From Butyrivibrio sp. AE3004 (GTDB lineage Bacteria > Bacillota > Clostridia > Lachnospirales > Lachnospiraceae), in NCBI RefSeq assembly GCF_000703165.1, contig NZ_JNLQ01000002.1, forward strand, positions 992,001 through 1,056,000: a stretch of DNA of 64,000 nt, written 5' to 3'. How positions within the stretch are numbered: position 1 is the first letter of the stretch; every line of letters starts with the position of its first letter. Made by a program: the position numbers and the translations under genes. Positions 44,448 through 52,428 of the stretch are shown here, in pieces. A model generated the notes under the pieces. That model worked only from the letters and a program-made list of their open reading frames with translations. It searched no databases and had not been told where the DNA came from.

Positions 44448-46784
44448 ATGCTAAAGAAATTGGAAAAACCAATTCAAATTCTAATAACGGCTTCCTTTGT
44501 CTTGTATTTGTTCGGTACATTTTGGGGAAGCGACTTTCTTATGGACCTGATGTCACCTGTAACAATCGGGCTTGTATTAGTTTTGATTATTTCAAAGGTA
44601 AGGAAGCTATACGAGTTCAAATGGCCCGTGCTCGCCTTGGCTGCAGGAATTCTTGTATGGTTTATAGGGGATATTCTGTTCTTTTTCAATGATTTCGTTG
44701 TAGATAATCCCGGCAGTCTTACAGATATAACGGATTTTATTTATCTGTTTCCAAATGCTTTATTCGCCCTGAGCATCAGTATTTATATGATACATAAGCT
44801 TCTGGGCAGACGAAATGACCTGGCATTTCTGATGATAAACACACTATGCTTTGCCATAATCGGCTTCGTACTTATATTCAGATTTCATCAGATTGCTACG
44901 GGCTATAGTGGGAACTTTACGCCGCAGATTGAGATTGTATTCTTTTTTATAAGCTTTTATACGATAATGATGTGCCTGCAGCTTGTGTCATTTGTTGGTG
45001 TCAAAAATTTGCGAAAGGGAACAATGCTCGTAAGCCTCGGCATTTTCGGATATGCCATTCTCGACATAGAATATGACTTTTTGCAGTCGCTGGGAATTGA
45101 TGCCGAGAATAATTTTGTCAATCTCTTATATGTGCTCTTTATGATACTGATGACAGTCGGAACAACCATACAGCAAAAGAAGAAGTACGAATTTGACTTC
45201 AGATCGGGAGATTATTCCGAAAAAGCAACAGGCAGGCGCTTTGCAATTACCATAATAATAATTATGGTGGATCTGCTTTTTATAGCGACCAGATTTCTTC
45301 CGGAGTCCCTGGGAGTATACATTATAATCACTTTGCTTTCCTATCTGATCGTGAACTATATTTTGCATTCCAATTATCTTAATGAAGAGCTTATCCATCA
45401 GCAGAGCGAGCAGAATGCGATACTTGAAGAGCGGATTAAGGAAAAGACCAGGGATCTGGAAAAAGCAAATGATAACCTTCAGATCATGGCCTCCACAGAT
45501 GCACTGACAGGGCTGAAAAACAGAAGGTCATCCGAAGAATGCATGAAAGAACTATGGATGACCGCAATGGAAAAAGAGAAAAAGTATGCCATTTTTATTG
45601 CCGATCTCAATCATTTTAAACCCGTAAATGATACCTACGGACATGAGATGGGAGACAAGGTTCTGATCGAGTTCGGAAAAAGACTTAACAGCCTCCCTGA
45701 GAACTTTTCAGCATTCAGAGTTGGCGGAGACGAATTTCTCATAAGTCTTTTTGACATAAAAAATCAGGACGAAGTTATAGATGCGGCAAAAGAGCTAAGA
45801 AATCTTTTTAACACACCGATAATATTTGACTCATACATATTTAATCTGTCTGCAAGCTTGGGAATAGCCATATTTCCCGATGACAGCGAGGACTATGAAG
45901 CGCTTATGAACTATGCGGATGCTGCCATGTACGAAGTTAAGAAAAGCGGCAACAAGGATGGTTACAAGTTCTTTGACTCCAAGCTGACCAATGTGGTATT
46001 AAAGAAAAAGACCATACAGAAAGTGTTGGAGACAGCAAGGGTTGACAGGGATTTTCTGCTTCATTTCCAGCCGCAGTTTGATATTTCTACAGGAAAAATA
46101 ATTGGAGCGGAGGTGTTTCTTCATCTTGACGGAGATATGGAGCATATATCTCCCGAGGAGTTTGTGCCTATTGCAGAGGAAACCGGCCTTATAAGCAGCC
46201 TTAGCATCTGGACAGCCAAAACAGCGATGGCTACCGTATCCGAATGGAACAAGAAATTAGGCACAAATATAGGATTTACACTCAACCTGTCACCGGTGCA
46301 GCTTCTTGATGCCGAATTTATAGAGACCCTTGAACACTTAAGTGATGACTACAAATTTGATATGGGTAAAATAGTCCTTGATATTTCCAATGAGGTCATA
46401 GTCGGCGCAACATATTCCGCAAAAGAGACCCTCGAAGCATTTCACAATTACGGCTTTGCGCTTAGTCTTAATGATTTTGGCGGAAAAAACATTAACCTTT
46501 CATATCTTATGGACTGCGGGATAAATTTTATAGAACTATCAAGAAATCTTATAGCCGGTGTGGGAGAGGACAATAGCACCGAAATCCTTATAAGGTCCAT
46601 TTTGAATTTTGCCGGAACCATGGGGATTGCAGTTTCAGCTGTTGGAATAGAAACTGTAAAACAGTACGAGATACTAAAGAACCTCGGAATCACCAAGATG
46701 CAGGGATATCTACTGGGGAAACCTATGCGGGCAGAAGAATTTGAAAAAGTGCTCATGGAAAATATGAATGAACGATTAAAATGA
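44448..46784 (+). CDS. membrane GGDEF-EAL protein, probable diguanylate cyclase with inactive EAL
   Basis: About 778 residues. Residues 1-310 form an eight- or nine-helix membrane sensor. A short coiled coil leads to a GGDEF domain (ASTDALTGLKNRR, then RVGGDEF near 430) that looks active and lacks an obvious RxxD inhibitory site. The C-terminal EAL fold has lost its key residues: EAL reads EVF, EITES is replaced by DISNE, and DDFG reads NDFG. It should make c-di-GMP and not degrade it. GTG 44436 is an alternative start; ATG 44448 (MLKKLEKPI) is preferred. No strong ribosome binding site is seen. Confidence 0.9.
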   Translation: MLKKLEKPIQILITASFVLYLFGTFWGSDFLMDLMSPVTIGLVLVLIISKVRKLYEFKWPVLALAAGILVWFIGDILFFFNDFVVDNPGSLTDITDFIYLFPNALFALSISIYMIHKLLGRRNDLAFLMINTLCFAIIGFVLIFRFHQIATGYSGNFTPQIEIVFFFISFYTIMMCLQLVSFVGVKNLRKGTMLVSLGIFGYAILDIEYDFLQSLGIDAENNFVNLLYVLFMILMTVGTTIQQKKKYEFDFRSGDYSEKATGRRFAITIIIIMVDLLFIATRFLPESLGVYIIITLLSYLIVNYILHSNYLNEELIHQQSEQNAILEERIKEKTRDLEKANDNLQIMASTDALTGLKNRRSSEECMKELWMTAMEKEKKYAIFIADLNHFKPVNDTYGHEMGDKVLIEFGKRLNSLPENFSAFRVGGDEFLISLFDIKNQDEVIDAAKELRNLFNTPIIFDSYIFNLSASLGIAIFPDDSEDYEALMNYADAAMYEVKKSGNKDGYKFFDSKLTNVVLKKKTIQKVLETARVDRDFLLHFQPQFDISTGKIIGAEVFLHLDGDMEHISPEEFVPIAEETGLISSLSIWTAKTAMATVSEWNKKLGTNIGFTLNLSPVQLLDAEFIETLEHLSDDYKFDMGKIVLDISNEVIVGATYSAKETLEAFHNYGFALSLNDFGGKNINLSYLMDCGINFIELSRNLIAGVGEDNSTEILIRSILNFAGTMGIAVSAVGIETVKQYEILKNLGITKMQGYLLGKPMRAEEFEKVLMENMNERLK

Positions 46785-46951
46785 GTAATCGATTAATATA
46801 AGTAAACGGTTAATATGAATAATCAATTACAGAACCCGGGCAATAATTAGGGAAAATATAGCAAAAACTGTAATGCACGTAAGGGAAAAAACAATTATAA
46901 TATTCTATGAAAAGTGCGGCATAAGGGTTAAATACAGAGCCGCCAGAAGAT

Positions 46952-46992
46952 TAGTGTTCTGCCTGACTAATAATGAGTCAGACAAAACACTA
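46952..46992 (+). promoter_or_regulatory. leader hairpin upstream of xylB
   Basis: TAGTGTT-C-TG-C-CTGACT pairs with AGTCAG-A-CA-A-AACACTA, broken only by two mismatches. It lies 40 bases before the xylB start, with TATAAT at 46896-46901 upstream. It could be an operator for a xylose-type repressor or a leader structure. Confidence 0.4.
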
Positions 46993-47030
46993 GAGTAACT
47001 TAAAATACTGAATTATATGGGAGGTTTTAC

Positions 47031-48500
47031 ATGCTTTATATAGGTGTAGATTTAGGAACATCATCAGTTAAGCTTGTGCTTATGGATGAAACGGGGAAAA
47101 TTCATGGAACAACATCAAGGGAATATCCTTTGTACTTCCCTCAGCCCGGCTGGTCTGAGCAGAAGCCTGAGGACTGGTACAGAGAGGCTGTTGACGGATT
47201 AAAGGAACTCTTAAAGGATGCAGATAAATCAGAGGTTGCCGGAATCAGCTTTGGCGGCCAGATGCACGGACTTGTTATTCTTGATGAGAACGACGATGTT
47301 ATTCGTCCAGCAATCCTCTGGAACGATGGAAGAACTCAGAAACAGGTTGATTACCTTAATAATGAGATCGGAAAAGAAACACTTTCAAACTATACAGCAA
47401 ATATCGCATTTGCCGGCTTTACAGCACCCAAGATTCTCTGGGTTAAGGAAAATGAGCCCGAGAACTTCAAGAAGATCAAGAAGATAATGCTTCCCAAGGA
47501 TTATCTTGCATATAAATTTACAGGCACCTTCTGCACAGATTACTCTGATGCATCAGGAATGCTGCTCCTTGACGTTAAGAACCGCAAATGGTCAAAAGAA
47601 ATGTGCGATATCTGCGGAATTACAGAAGACATGCTTCCTTCACTCTTTGAGAGTTATGAAAAGGTTGGTGAGCTCAATCCCGAGCTTACAGCAGAGCTTG
47701 GACTTAAGAGCGGCGTAGTAGTAGCTGCAGGTGCAGGTGATAACGCAGCAGCAGCTGTAGGAACAGGTACTGTAGGCAACAACAGATGTAACATTTCACT
47801 TGGTACCAGCGGAACTATTTTCATGTCATCTGACAGCTTTGCGGTTGACAGCAACAATGCACTTCATTCCTTCGACCATGCTGACGGACACTTCCACCTC
47901 ATGGGATGCATGCTCAGCGCAGCAAGCTGCAACAAATGGTGGATGGACGAAATCCTTAAAACAAAGGATTACGCTGATGAGCAGAAAGGAATCGAGAAGC
48001 TTGGAGAGAACCATGTATTCTTCCTTCCTTACCTTATGGGTGAGAGATCTCCCTGGAACAATCCGAATGCCCGCGCTACTTTCACCGGCATCACAATGGA
48101 CACAACAAGAGAGGATATGACACAGGCTGTTCTTGAAGGCGTTGCATTTGCTACAAGAGATATGTACGAAGTTGCAAAGAGCATAGGCGTTGCACCTGAA
48201 AAGACAATGATCTGCGGCGGTGGAGCAAAGAGTCCTCTTTGGAGAAAAATGATCGCAAACATTCTTAATATAGAAGTTGACGTTCCTGCATGTGAGGAAG
48301 GCCCCGGAATGGGCGGTGCTATGCTCGCTATGGTAGCATGCGGCGCATACAAGAGCGTAGAAGAGGCAGCTTTGGCAATTGTTAAGGTTGACAAGACAGA
48401 GAAGCCGGATCCTTCACTTGTTGAAAAATATGAGGCTAGATACCAGCAGTTTAAGAATATCTATCCTGCACTTGCAGCTACTTTTGACAAGATAATCTGA
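47031..48500 (+). CDS. xylB: xylulokinase
   Basis: A 489-residue FGGY-family kinase that phosphorylates D-xylulose for entry into the pentose phosphate pathway. The start MLYIGVDLGTSSVKLVLMDE is the phosphate-binding motif, ISFGGQMHGLV is the xylulokinase substrate motif, and ICGGGAKSPLWRKMIA is the C-terminal signature. GGGAGG precedes the ATG. It is monocistronic, with no xylose isomerase or transporter beside it. Confidence 0.93.
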   Translation: MLYIGVDLGTSSVKLVLMDETGKIHGTTSREYPLYFPQPGWSEQKPEDWYREAVDGLKELLKDADKSEVAGISFGGQMHGLVILDENDDVIRPAILWNDGRTQKQVDYLNNEIGKETLSNYTANIAFAGFTAPKILWVKENEPENFKKIKKIMLPKDYLAYKFTGTFCTDYSDASGMLLLDVKNRKWSKEMCDICGITEDMLPSLFESYEKVGELNPELTAELGLKSGVVVAAGAGDNAAAAVGTGTVGNNRCNISLGTSGTIFMSSDSFAVDSNNALHSFDHADGHFHLMGCMLSAASCNKWWMDEILKTKDYADEQKGIEKLGENHVFFLPYLMGERSPWNNPNARATFTGITMDTTREDMTQAVLEGVAFATRDMYEVAKSIGVAPEKTMICGGGAKSPLWRKMIANILNIEVDVPACEEGPGMGGAMLAMVACGAYKSVEEAALAIVKVDKTEKPDPSLVEKYEARYQQFKNIYPALAATFDKII

Positions 48501-48515
48501 TATCTTCACATATGG

Positions 48516-48547
48516 ATTCCCCTCTGCCATTGCGGAGGGGAATTTTT
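48516..48547 (+). terminator. intrinsic terminator after xylB
   Basis: ATTCCCCTC (48516-48524) pairs with GAGGGGAAT (48535-48543), followed by TTTT. Confidence 0.9.
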
Positions 48548-48570
48548 AACAAAAAATAATAATATATTTA

Positions 48571-48598
48571 TTGACGCAGACACATTAATTGATATAAT
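48571..48598 (+). promoter_or_regulatory. promoter of the THF riboswitch-folT transcript
   Basis: TTGACG (48571-48576) and TATAAT (48593-48598) are spaced 16 bp. The transcript would begin just before the riboswitch. Confidence 0.75.
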
Positions 48599-48616
48599 GA
48601 ATTGGTAACAATTAGA

Positions 48617-48716
48617 TTCAGCAGAGTAGAATTCGATGCGTTAAGTGCCATCCGGACAGGGACTGCCGGAGGACGAAGGACAGCCGCGATATCGGATTCG
48701 GTTCCCACTGTAGCAT
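48617..48716 (+). promoter_or_regulatory. tetrahydrofolate (THF) riboswitch
   Basis: The leader holds the characteristic THF aptamer segments in order: AGAGTAG, ATTCGATGCGTTAAGTGCC, GGACAGGGACTGCC, GGAGGACGAAGG and CCGCGATATCGG. The next gene is a FolT-like ECF substrate-binding subunit, the usual target. Binding of reduced folate would lower folT expression through the hairpin at 48741-48775. Confidence 0.85.
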
Positions 48717-48740
48717 ATTGAATGTGTTATGAATTCTTAC

Positions 48741-48775
48741 ACCTCCTTGTGCATACTGTGGAATGCAAAGGAGGT
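48741..48775 (+). promoter_or_regulatory. expression platform hairpin sequestering the folT ribosome binding site
   Basis: ACCTCCTTGTGCAT (48741-48754) pairs with ATGCAAAGGAGGT (48763-48775). The right arm contains the AAAGGAGG site of folT, and TTTTATT follows. The stem can block translation or act as a terminator. Confidence 0.75.
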
Positions 48776-48781
48776 TTTATT

Positions 48782-49357
48782 ATGGAAAAAAATGCAACTA
48801 TCAATGAAACAGGTAAGATCAGAGTAAACAGATGGCTTAAATCACTTGAAGAGTTTAAGAGACTTCGAAACGTTGTCTTTTGCGGAATGATGGCTGCCAT
48901 TGCAATCATTCTCGGCTTTGTTGCAACGATCAGGATCGGCCAGTTTATCAGAATCGGATTTTCAGGGCTCCCCAATCAGGTAGTTGACTACCTTTTCGGA
49001 CCGGCAGTAGGAGCTATATTCGGGGCTGCGCTTGATATCATTAAATGGTTTTTGCAGCCATCCGGCGATTTCTTTCCCGGTTTTACAATAAGTGCCGCAC
49101 TTGGCGGAATAATTTACGGCTTTGCCTTCTATAAAAAGGACATATCCGTAGCAAGAGTCTTCATTGCACAGCTTATTGTAAAGATATTCGTGAATATCGG
49201 ACTTAACTCCCTATGGCTGAAAATCCTCTATGATCAGGCAATTATTGCACTTTTACCTGGAAGAATACTCTCGAATGCGATAATGCTGCCCGTTGATACA
49301 TTTATTACTTATATCATGCTAAAGGCAGTGGAGAGAACCATCAAGCCCTTGTTCTAA
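48782..49357 (+). CDS. folT: folate ECF transporter S component
   Basis: A 191-residue membrane protein of the ECF S-component family. Family features are an N-terminal cytosolic stretch, the motif MMAAIAIILGFVATIRIG, GLPNQVVDYLFGPAVGAIFG and DIIKWFLQPSG, and about six helices. It binds folate and works with a shared energising module encoded elsewhere. ATG 48782 lies directly after the AAAGGAGG held in the hairpin. The longer upstream frame overlaps the riboswitch platform and is rejected. Confidence 0.9.
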   Translation: MEKNATINETGKIRVNRWLKSLEEFKRLRNVVFCGMMAAIAIILGFVATIRIGQFIRIGFSGLPNQVVDYLFGPAVGAIFGAALDIIKWFLQPSGDFFPGFTISAALGGIIYGFAFYKKDISVARVFIAQLIVKIFVNIGLNSLWLKILYDQAIIALLPGRILSNAIMLPVDTFITYIMLKAVERTIKPLF

Positions 49358-49400
49358 TAAAAAGTTAAGAAATAGTTTATAAGAATAAAATAACGGGCGC

Positions 49401-49429
49401 TTGACGAAATTTTGTAGTGGTGCTATATT
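49401..49429 (+). promoter_or_regulatory. promoter of the rimP-nusA-infB operon
   Basis: TTGACG (49401-49406) and TATATT (49424-49429) have a 17-bp spacer. It lies 70 bp before rimP and is the only good promoter seen ahead of the operon. Confidence 0.7.
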
Positions 49430-49456
49430 ACTTTTGTAACTTAATAATGCTAACTG

Positions 49457-49482
49457 AAAGTGGACTTTTGCGAGTCCACTTT
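49457..49482 (+). promoter_or_regulatory. leader hairpin just before rimP
   Basis: AAAGTGGACT pairs with AGTCCACTTT (10 bp), followed by ATTTATGG. It may be the terminator of folT, or a leader element controlling entry into the rimP-nusA operon, since it lies downstream of the operon's promoter. Confidence 0.5.
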
Positions 49483-49498
49483 ATTTATGGAAAAAATT

Positions 49499-49963
49499 AT
49501 GTCCAGAAGAGAAGAAATTGAAAACAAAACAGAAGCGCTTTTAAAGCCTATTGCCGAGCAGAACGAAGTTCGCATATACGATGTGGAATTTGTCAAGGAA
49601 GCCGGCGAATGGTATCTGAGAGCATACATTGACAGAGACGGAGGCGTTGATATCAACAAATGTGTTGATGTAAGTCATGCACTTTCTGATGCACTTGATG
49701 AGCATGATTTCATCGAGGAAGCCTACACTTTGGAAGTCAGCAGTCCGGGACTTGGACGACAACTTAAAAAGGACAGACACTTCGAAAACAGTCTTGGAGC
49801 AGACGTTGATGTTAAGCTTTACAAAGCTATTGACGGAACAAAGGAATTTACCGGCAAGCTCAAGGCCTACGATGCAGAGACTATCACTATAGAAACAGCA
49901 AACGGTGACAGATCCTTCATCAGAAAAGAAGTTTCAAGTGTGAAGCTTACATTGGATTTTTAA
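49499..49963 (+). CDS. rimP: ribosome maturation factor
   Basis: A 154-residue RimP for 30S assembly. IYDVEFVKEAGEWYLRAYID, VSHALSDALDE and LEVSSPGLGRQLKKDRHF are typical. Start candidates are ATG 49487 and ATG 49499; the second gives MSRREEIENKTEALL as in homologues. It is the first gene of the conserved nusA-infB operon. Confidence 0.93.
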   Translation: MSRREEIENKTEALLKPIAEQNEVRIYDVEFVKEAGEWYLRAYIDRDGGVDINKCVDVSHALSDALDEHDFIEEAYTLEVSSPGLGRQLKKDRHFENSLGADVDVKLYKAIDGTKEFTGKLKAYDAETITIETANGDRSFIRKEVSSVKLTLDF

Positions 49964-50035
49964 ATATTTAACATAACTAATCAGAGCAAGACTCGGAAAT
50001 TGATAAAACTTTCATATACCAAGGAGAAAAAAACC

Positions 50036-51280
50036 ATGAGTAAAGAATTGATGGACGCACTCGATTTACTTGAGAAGGAGAAAAACATCAGCAGAGATTC
50101 ACTGTTTGATGCAATCGAGAATTCTCTTATTACTGCCTGCAAGAACAATTTTGGCAGAGCTGAGAATATCCGCGTTGAAGTTGACAGAGATACCTGCGAC
50201 TTCAGATGCTTTGCAGATAAAGAAGTAGTTGAATTAGAGGACGATGTTATGGATCCTCTTTTGGAAATCTGTCTTGATGATGCTCACAAGATCGACCCCA
50301 AAGCTCAGATAGGTGATATCGTTGCCGTTTCACTTAATTCCAAGGAATTCGGCCGTATTGCCACACAGAATGCCAAGAACGTTATCCTTCAGAAAATCCG
50401 TGAGGAAGAAAAGGATGCGATCTATAGCGAATATTATGATCATGAGCACGATATAGTAACCGGTGTGATCCAGAGATTCATCGGTAAGAACATCAGCATC
50501 AACCTCGGAAAAGCTGATGCAATGCTCAACGAGAATGAACAGGTTAAGACAGAGCATTACCGTCCTACAGAGCGAATCAAGGTTTATATCCTTGAAGTCA
50601 GAAACGGAAACAAGGGACCCAGAATCCTTGTTTCACGTACACATCCCGATCTTGTTAAGAGACTCTTTGAACAGGAAGTTGCCGAGATCCAGGACGGTAC
50701 AGTTGAGATAAAGAGCATTGCCCGTGAAGCCGGCAACCGTACAAAGATTGCAGTTTACTCCAACAACCCGAACGTAGACGCTGTAGGCGCATGCGTAGGT
50801 GTTAACGGAAGCAGAGTTAACCTTATCGTTGATGAATTAAACGGTGAGAAGATCGATATCGTTAACTGGGATGAGAACCCCGGAAACCTTATTCAGAATG
50901 CTCTTTCACCTGCAAAGATAGTTGCAGTATTTGCCGATCCCGATGAGAAGAGTGCTAAGGTCGTAGTTCCCGATTACCAGCTTTCACTTGCAATCGGTAA
51001 GGAAGGACAGAACGCAAGACTTGCTGCACGCCTCACAGGCTACAAGATCGACATCAAGAGCGAGACTCAGGCTAAGGACGCTCCCGGATTCCGTATCGAA
51101 GACTACATGGATGATGAGGAAGAATACGACAGCGAGGAAGAGTACGTAGAAGAGGAAGAGTACGAATCCGAGGACAGCGAATACGCTGAAGAAGACTACG
51201 AAGCAGAAGCAGATGACGCTGAGGATACAGAAGACACTGCAGAAGATGCAGAGGATACTGCTGAAGATACAGAAGAGTAA
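50036..51280 (+). CDS. nusA: transcription factor NusA with acidic tail
   Basis: A 414-residue NusA that binds RNA polymerase and affects pausing, termination and antitermination. In order: an N-terminal polymerase-binding domain, S1 (about 130-200), and two KH domains (VGACVGVNGSRVNLIVDEL; LAIGKEGQNARLAARLTGYK). From about residue 357 it ends in a 58-residue run rich in Asp, Glu and Tyr that is not part of the usual Firmicutes NusA. AAGGAG is spaced for ATG 50036. A nine-copy repeat array follows. Confidence 0.95.
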   Translation: MSKELMDALDLLEKEKNISRDSLFDAIENSLITACKNNFGRAENIRVEVDRDTCDFRCFADKEVVELEDDVMDPLLEICLDDAHKIDPKAQIGDIVAVSLNSKEFGRIATQNAKNVILQKIREEEKDAIYSEYYDHEHDIVTGVIQRFIGKNISINLGKADAMLNENEQVKTEHYRPTERIKVYILEVRNGNKGPRILVSRTHPDLVKRLFEQEVAEIQDGTVEIKSIAREAGNRTKIAVYSNNPNVDAVGACVGVNGSRVNLIVDELNGEKIDIVNWDENPGNLIQNALSPAKIVAVFADPDEKSAKVVVPDYQLSLAIGKEGQNARLAARLTGYKIDIKSETQAKDAPGFRIEDYMDDEEEYDSEEEYVEEEEYESEDSEYAEEDYEAEADDAEDTEDTAEDAEDTAEDTEE

Positions 51281-51305
51281 GAATCGGAAGAAAATGTTGA
51301 ATAAT

Positions 51306-51819
51306 AAAGCCTTCCCCTTTCCAGGGGGAAGATGGCACGAAGAAAATAATAAAGCCTTCCCCCTCTTAGGGGGAAGGTGGCACGAAGTGCCGGATGAGGG
51401 TTTGAAGAATAAAGCCTTCCCCTTTTCAGGGGGAAGATGGCACGAAGAAAATAATAAAGCCTTCCCCTCTTAGGGGGAAGGTGTCAGCGAAGCTGACGGA
51501 TGAGGGTTTAAAGAATAATAAAGCCTTCCCCTTTTCAGGGGGAAGATGGCACGAAGAAAATAATAAAGCCTTCCCCCTCTTAGGGGGAAGGTGTCAGCGA
51601 AGCTGACGGATGAGGGTTTAAAGAATAGTAAAGCCTTCCCCCTTTTAGGGGGCGCTAATCGTCCAGGGGACGATTGCTCAGCGCGGACCGAAGCGGAGCG
51701 AAGACAGGTGTCAGCGAACAACAAAAAAGCCTTCCCCCTTGAGAGAAGGTGCCAACATAAATAAAAAGCCTTCCCCCTTCCAGGGGGAAGGTGTCAGCGA
51801 AGCTGACGGATGAGGGTTA
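51306..51819 (+). repeat. array of nine palindromic repeats between nusA and ylxR
   Basis: The copies lie at about 51306-51342, 51351-51402, 51411-51447, 51456-51509, 51520-51556, 51565-51619, 51630-51718, 51727-51753 and 51765-51819. Short copies end at CACGAAG, full copies end at GGATGAGGG, and one (51630) carries the long GCGCT..AGCGC insert. A short-plus-full pair recurs three times at periods of 105, 109 and 110 bases, a higher-order duplication. The full-copy 3' hairpin is GGCAC-GAA-GTGCC in one copy and GTCAGC-GAA-GCTGAC in others. The last GATGAGGGTTAAGGG supplies the ylxR ribosome binding site. It fills the 547-bp gap, and no gene is seen there. Confidence 0.9.
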
Positions 51820-51827
51820 AGGGTTTT

Positions 51828-52094
51828 ATGGAGAAAAAGAAACCTATGCGAAAATGTGTCGGCTGCGGAGAAAGCAAGGAAAAATCCCTGCTCATCCGCG
51901 TGATCCGCGACACTTCCGGAGAAATCCACTTAGATCCCTCCGGAAGAGCAAACGGAAGAGGCGCATACGTATGCAGGGATATCAAATGCCTGGAAAAGGC
52001 AATAAAAAGAAAGGGCCTGGAAAGGTCACTGAAAGTAAGCATTCCCGAGGAAACTCTGGAGCAATTGAAAAAGGAGCTTGAGGTAAATGGATGA
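51828..52094 (+). CDS. ylxR: YlxR / RnpM family RNA-binding protein
   Basis: An 88-residue DUF448 protein. MRKCVGCGESKEKSLLIRV and GRGAYVCRD are typical. It modulates RNase P in related bacteria. ATG 51828 follows the repeat-derived GAGGGTTAAGGG; ATG 51810 lies in the repeat. It overlaps ylxQ by eight bases. Confidence 0.93.
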   Translation: MEKKKPMRKCVGCGESKEKSLLIRVIRDTSGEIHLDPSGRANGRGAYVCRDIKCLEKAIKRKGLERSLKVSIPEETLEQLKKELEVNG

Positions 52095-52428
52095 TAATAA
52101 GATTTACTCTCTGCTCGGCTTATGTCAAAAGGCAGGGAAACTGGTGAGCGGTGAGTTTGCAGTGGAAAATGCCATAAAAAGCGGAAAAGCCTGTATGGTT
52201 ATTGTCAGTAAAGATGCCTCTGATAATACAGGCAAAAAATTCCGGGATAAATGTGATTATTATAGTGTGCCGTTTTACATGTTTGGGGAAAAAGAAAATT
52301 TAGGACATGCGATCGGCAAGGAAGTTCGAACGAGTATTGCGATCACGGACGACGGATTTGCAAAAAGCTTTCAGAAGAACTTACGTGTAGATGAACAGTA
52401 CGGAGGAAATGCGAATGTCGAAAATTAA
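52087..52428 (+). CDS. ylxQ: L7Ae-family K-turn-binding protein
   Basis: A 113-residue protein of the L7Ae/L30e family that binds kink-turn RNA. LLGLCQKAGKLVSGEFAVE, ACMVIVSKDASDN and the C-terminal VRTSIAITDDGFAKSF fit. Both ends overlap neighbours (ylxR by 8 bases, infB by 14), so translation is coupled. Confidence 0.93.
   Translation: MDDNKIYSLLGLCQKAGKLVSGEFAVENAIKSGKACMVIVSKDASDNTGKKFRDKCDYYSVPFYMFGEKENLGHAIGKEVRTSIAITDDGFAKSFQKNLRVDEQYGGNANVEN

Noticed and set aside
44390..44692. Plus-strand frame overlapping the start of the diguanylate cyclase
   Set aside because: It is an alternative frame of the membrane sensor, with no ribosome binding site and an unnatural composition.
48722..48781. 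N-terminal extension of FolT
   Set aside because: It reads through the riboswitch platform hairpin, and the true AAAGGAGG site is placed for ATG 48782.
51470..51929. Minus-strand reading frames through the repeats giving PSASLTPSPWKGEG-type peptides (also at 33507-33977 and 37342-37805)
   Set aside because: They are translations of the palindromic repeats, change frame between copies and have no ribosome binding sites.
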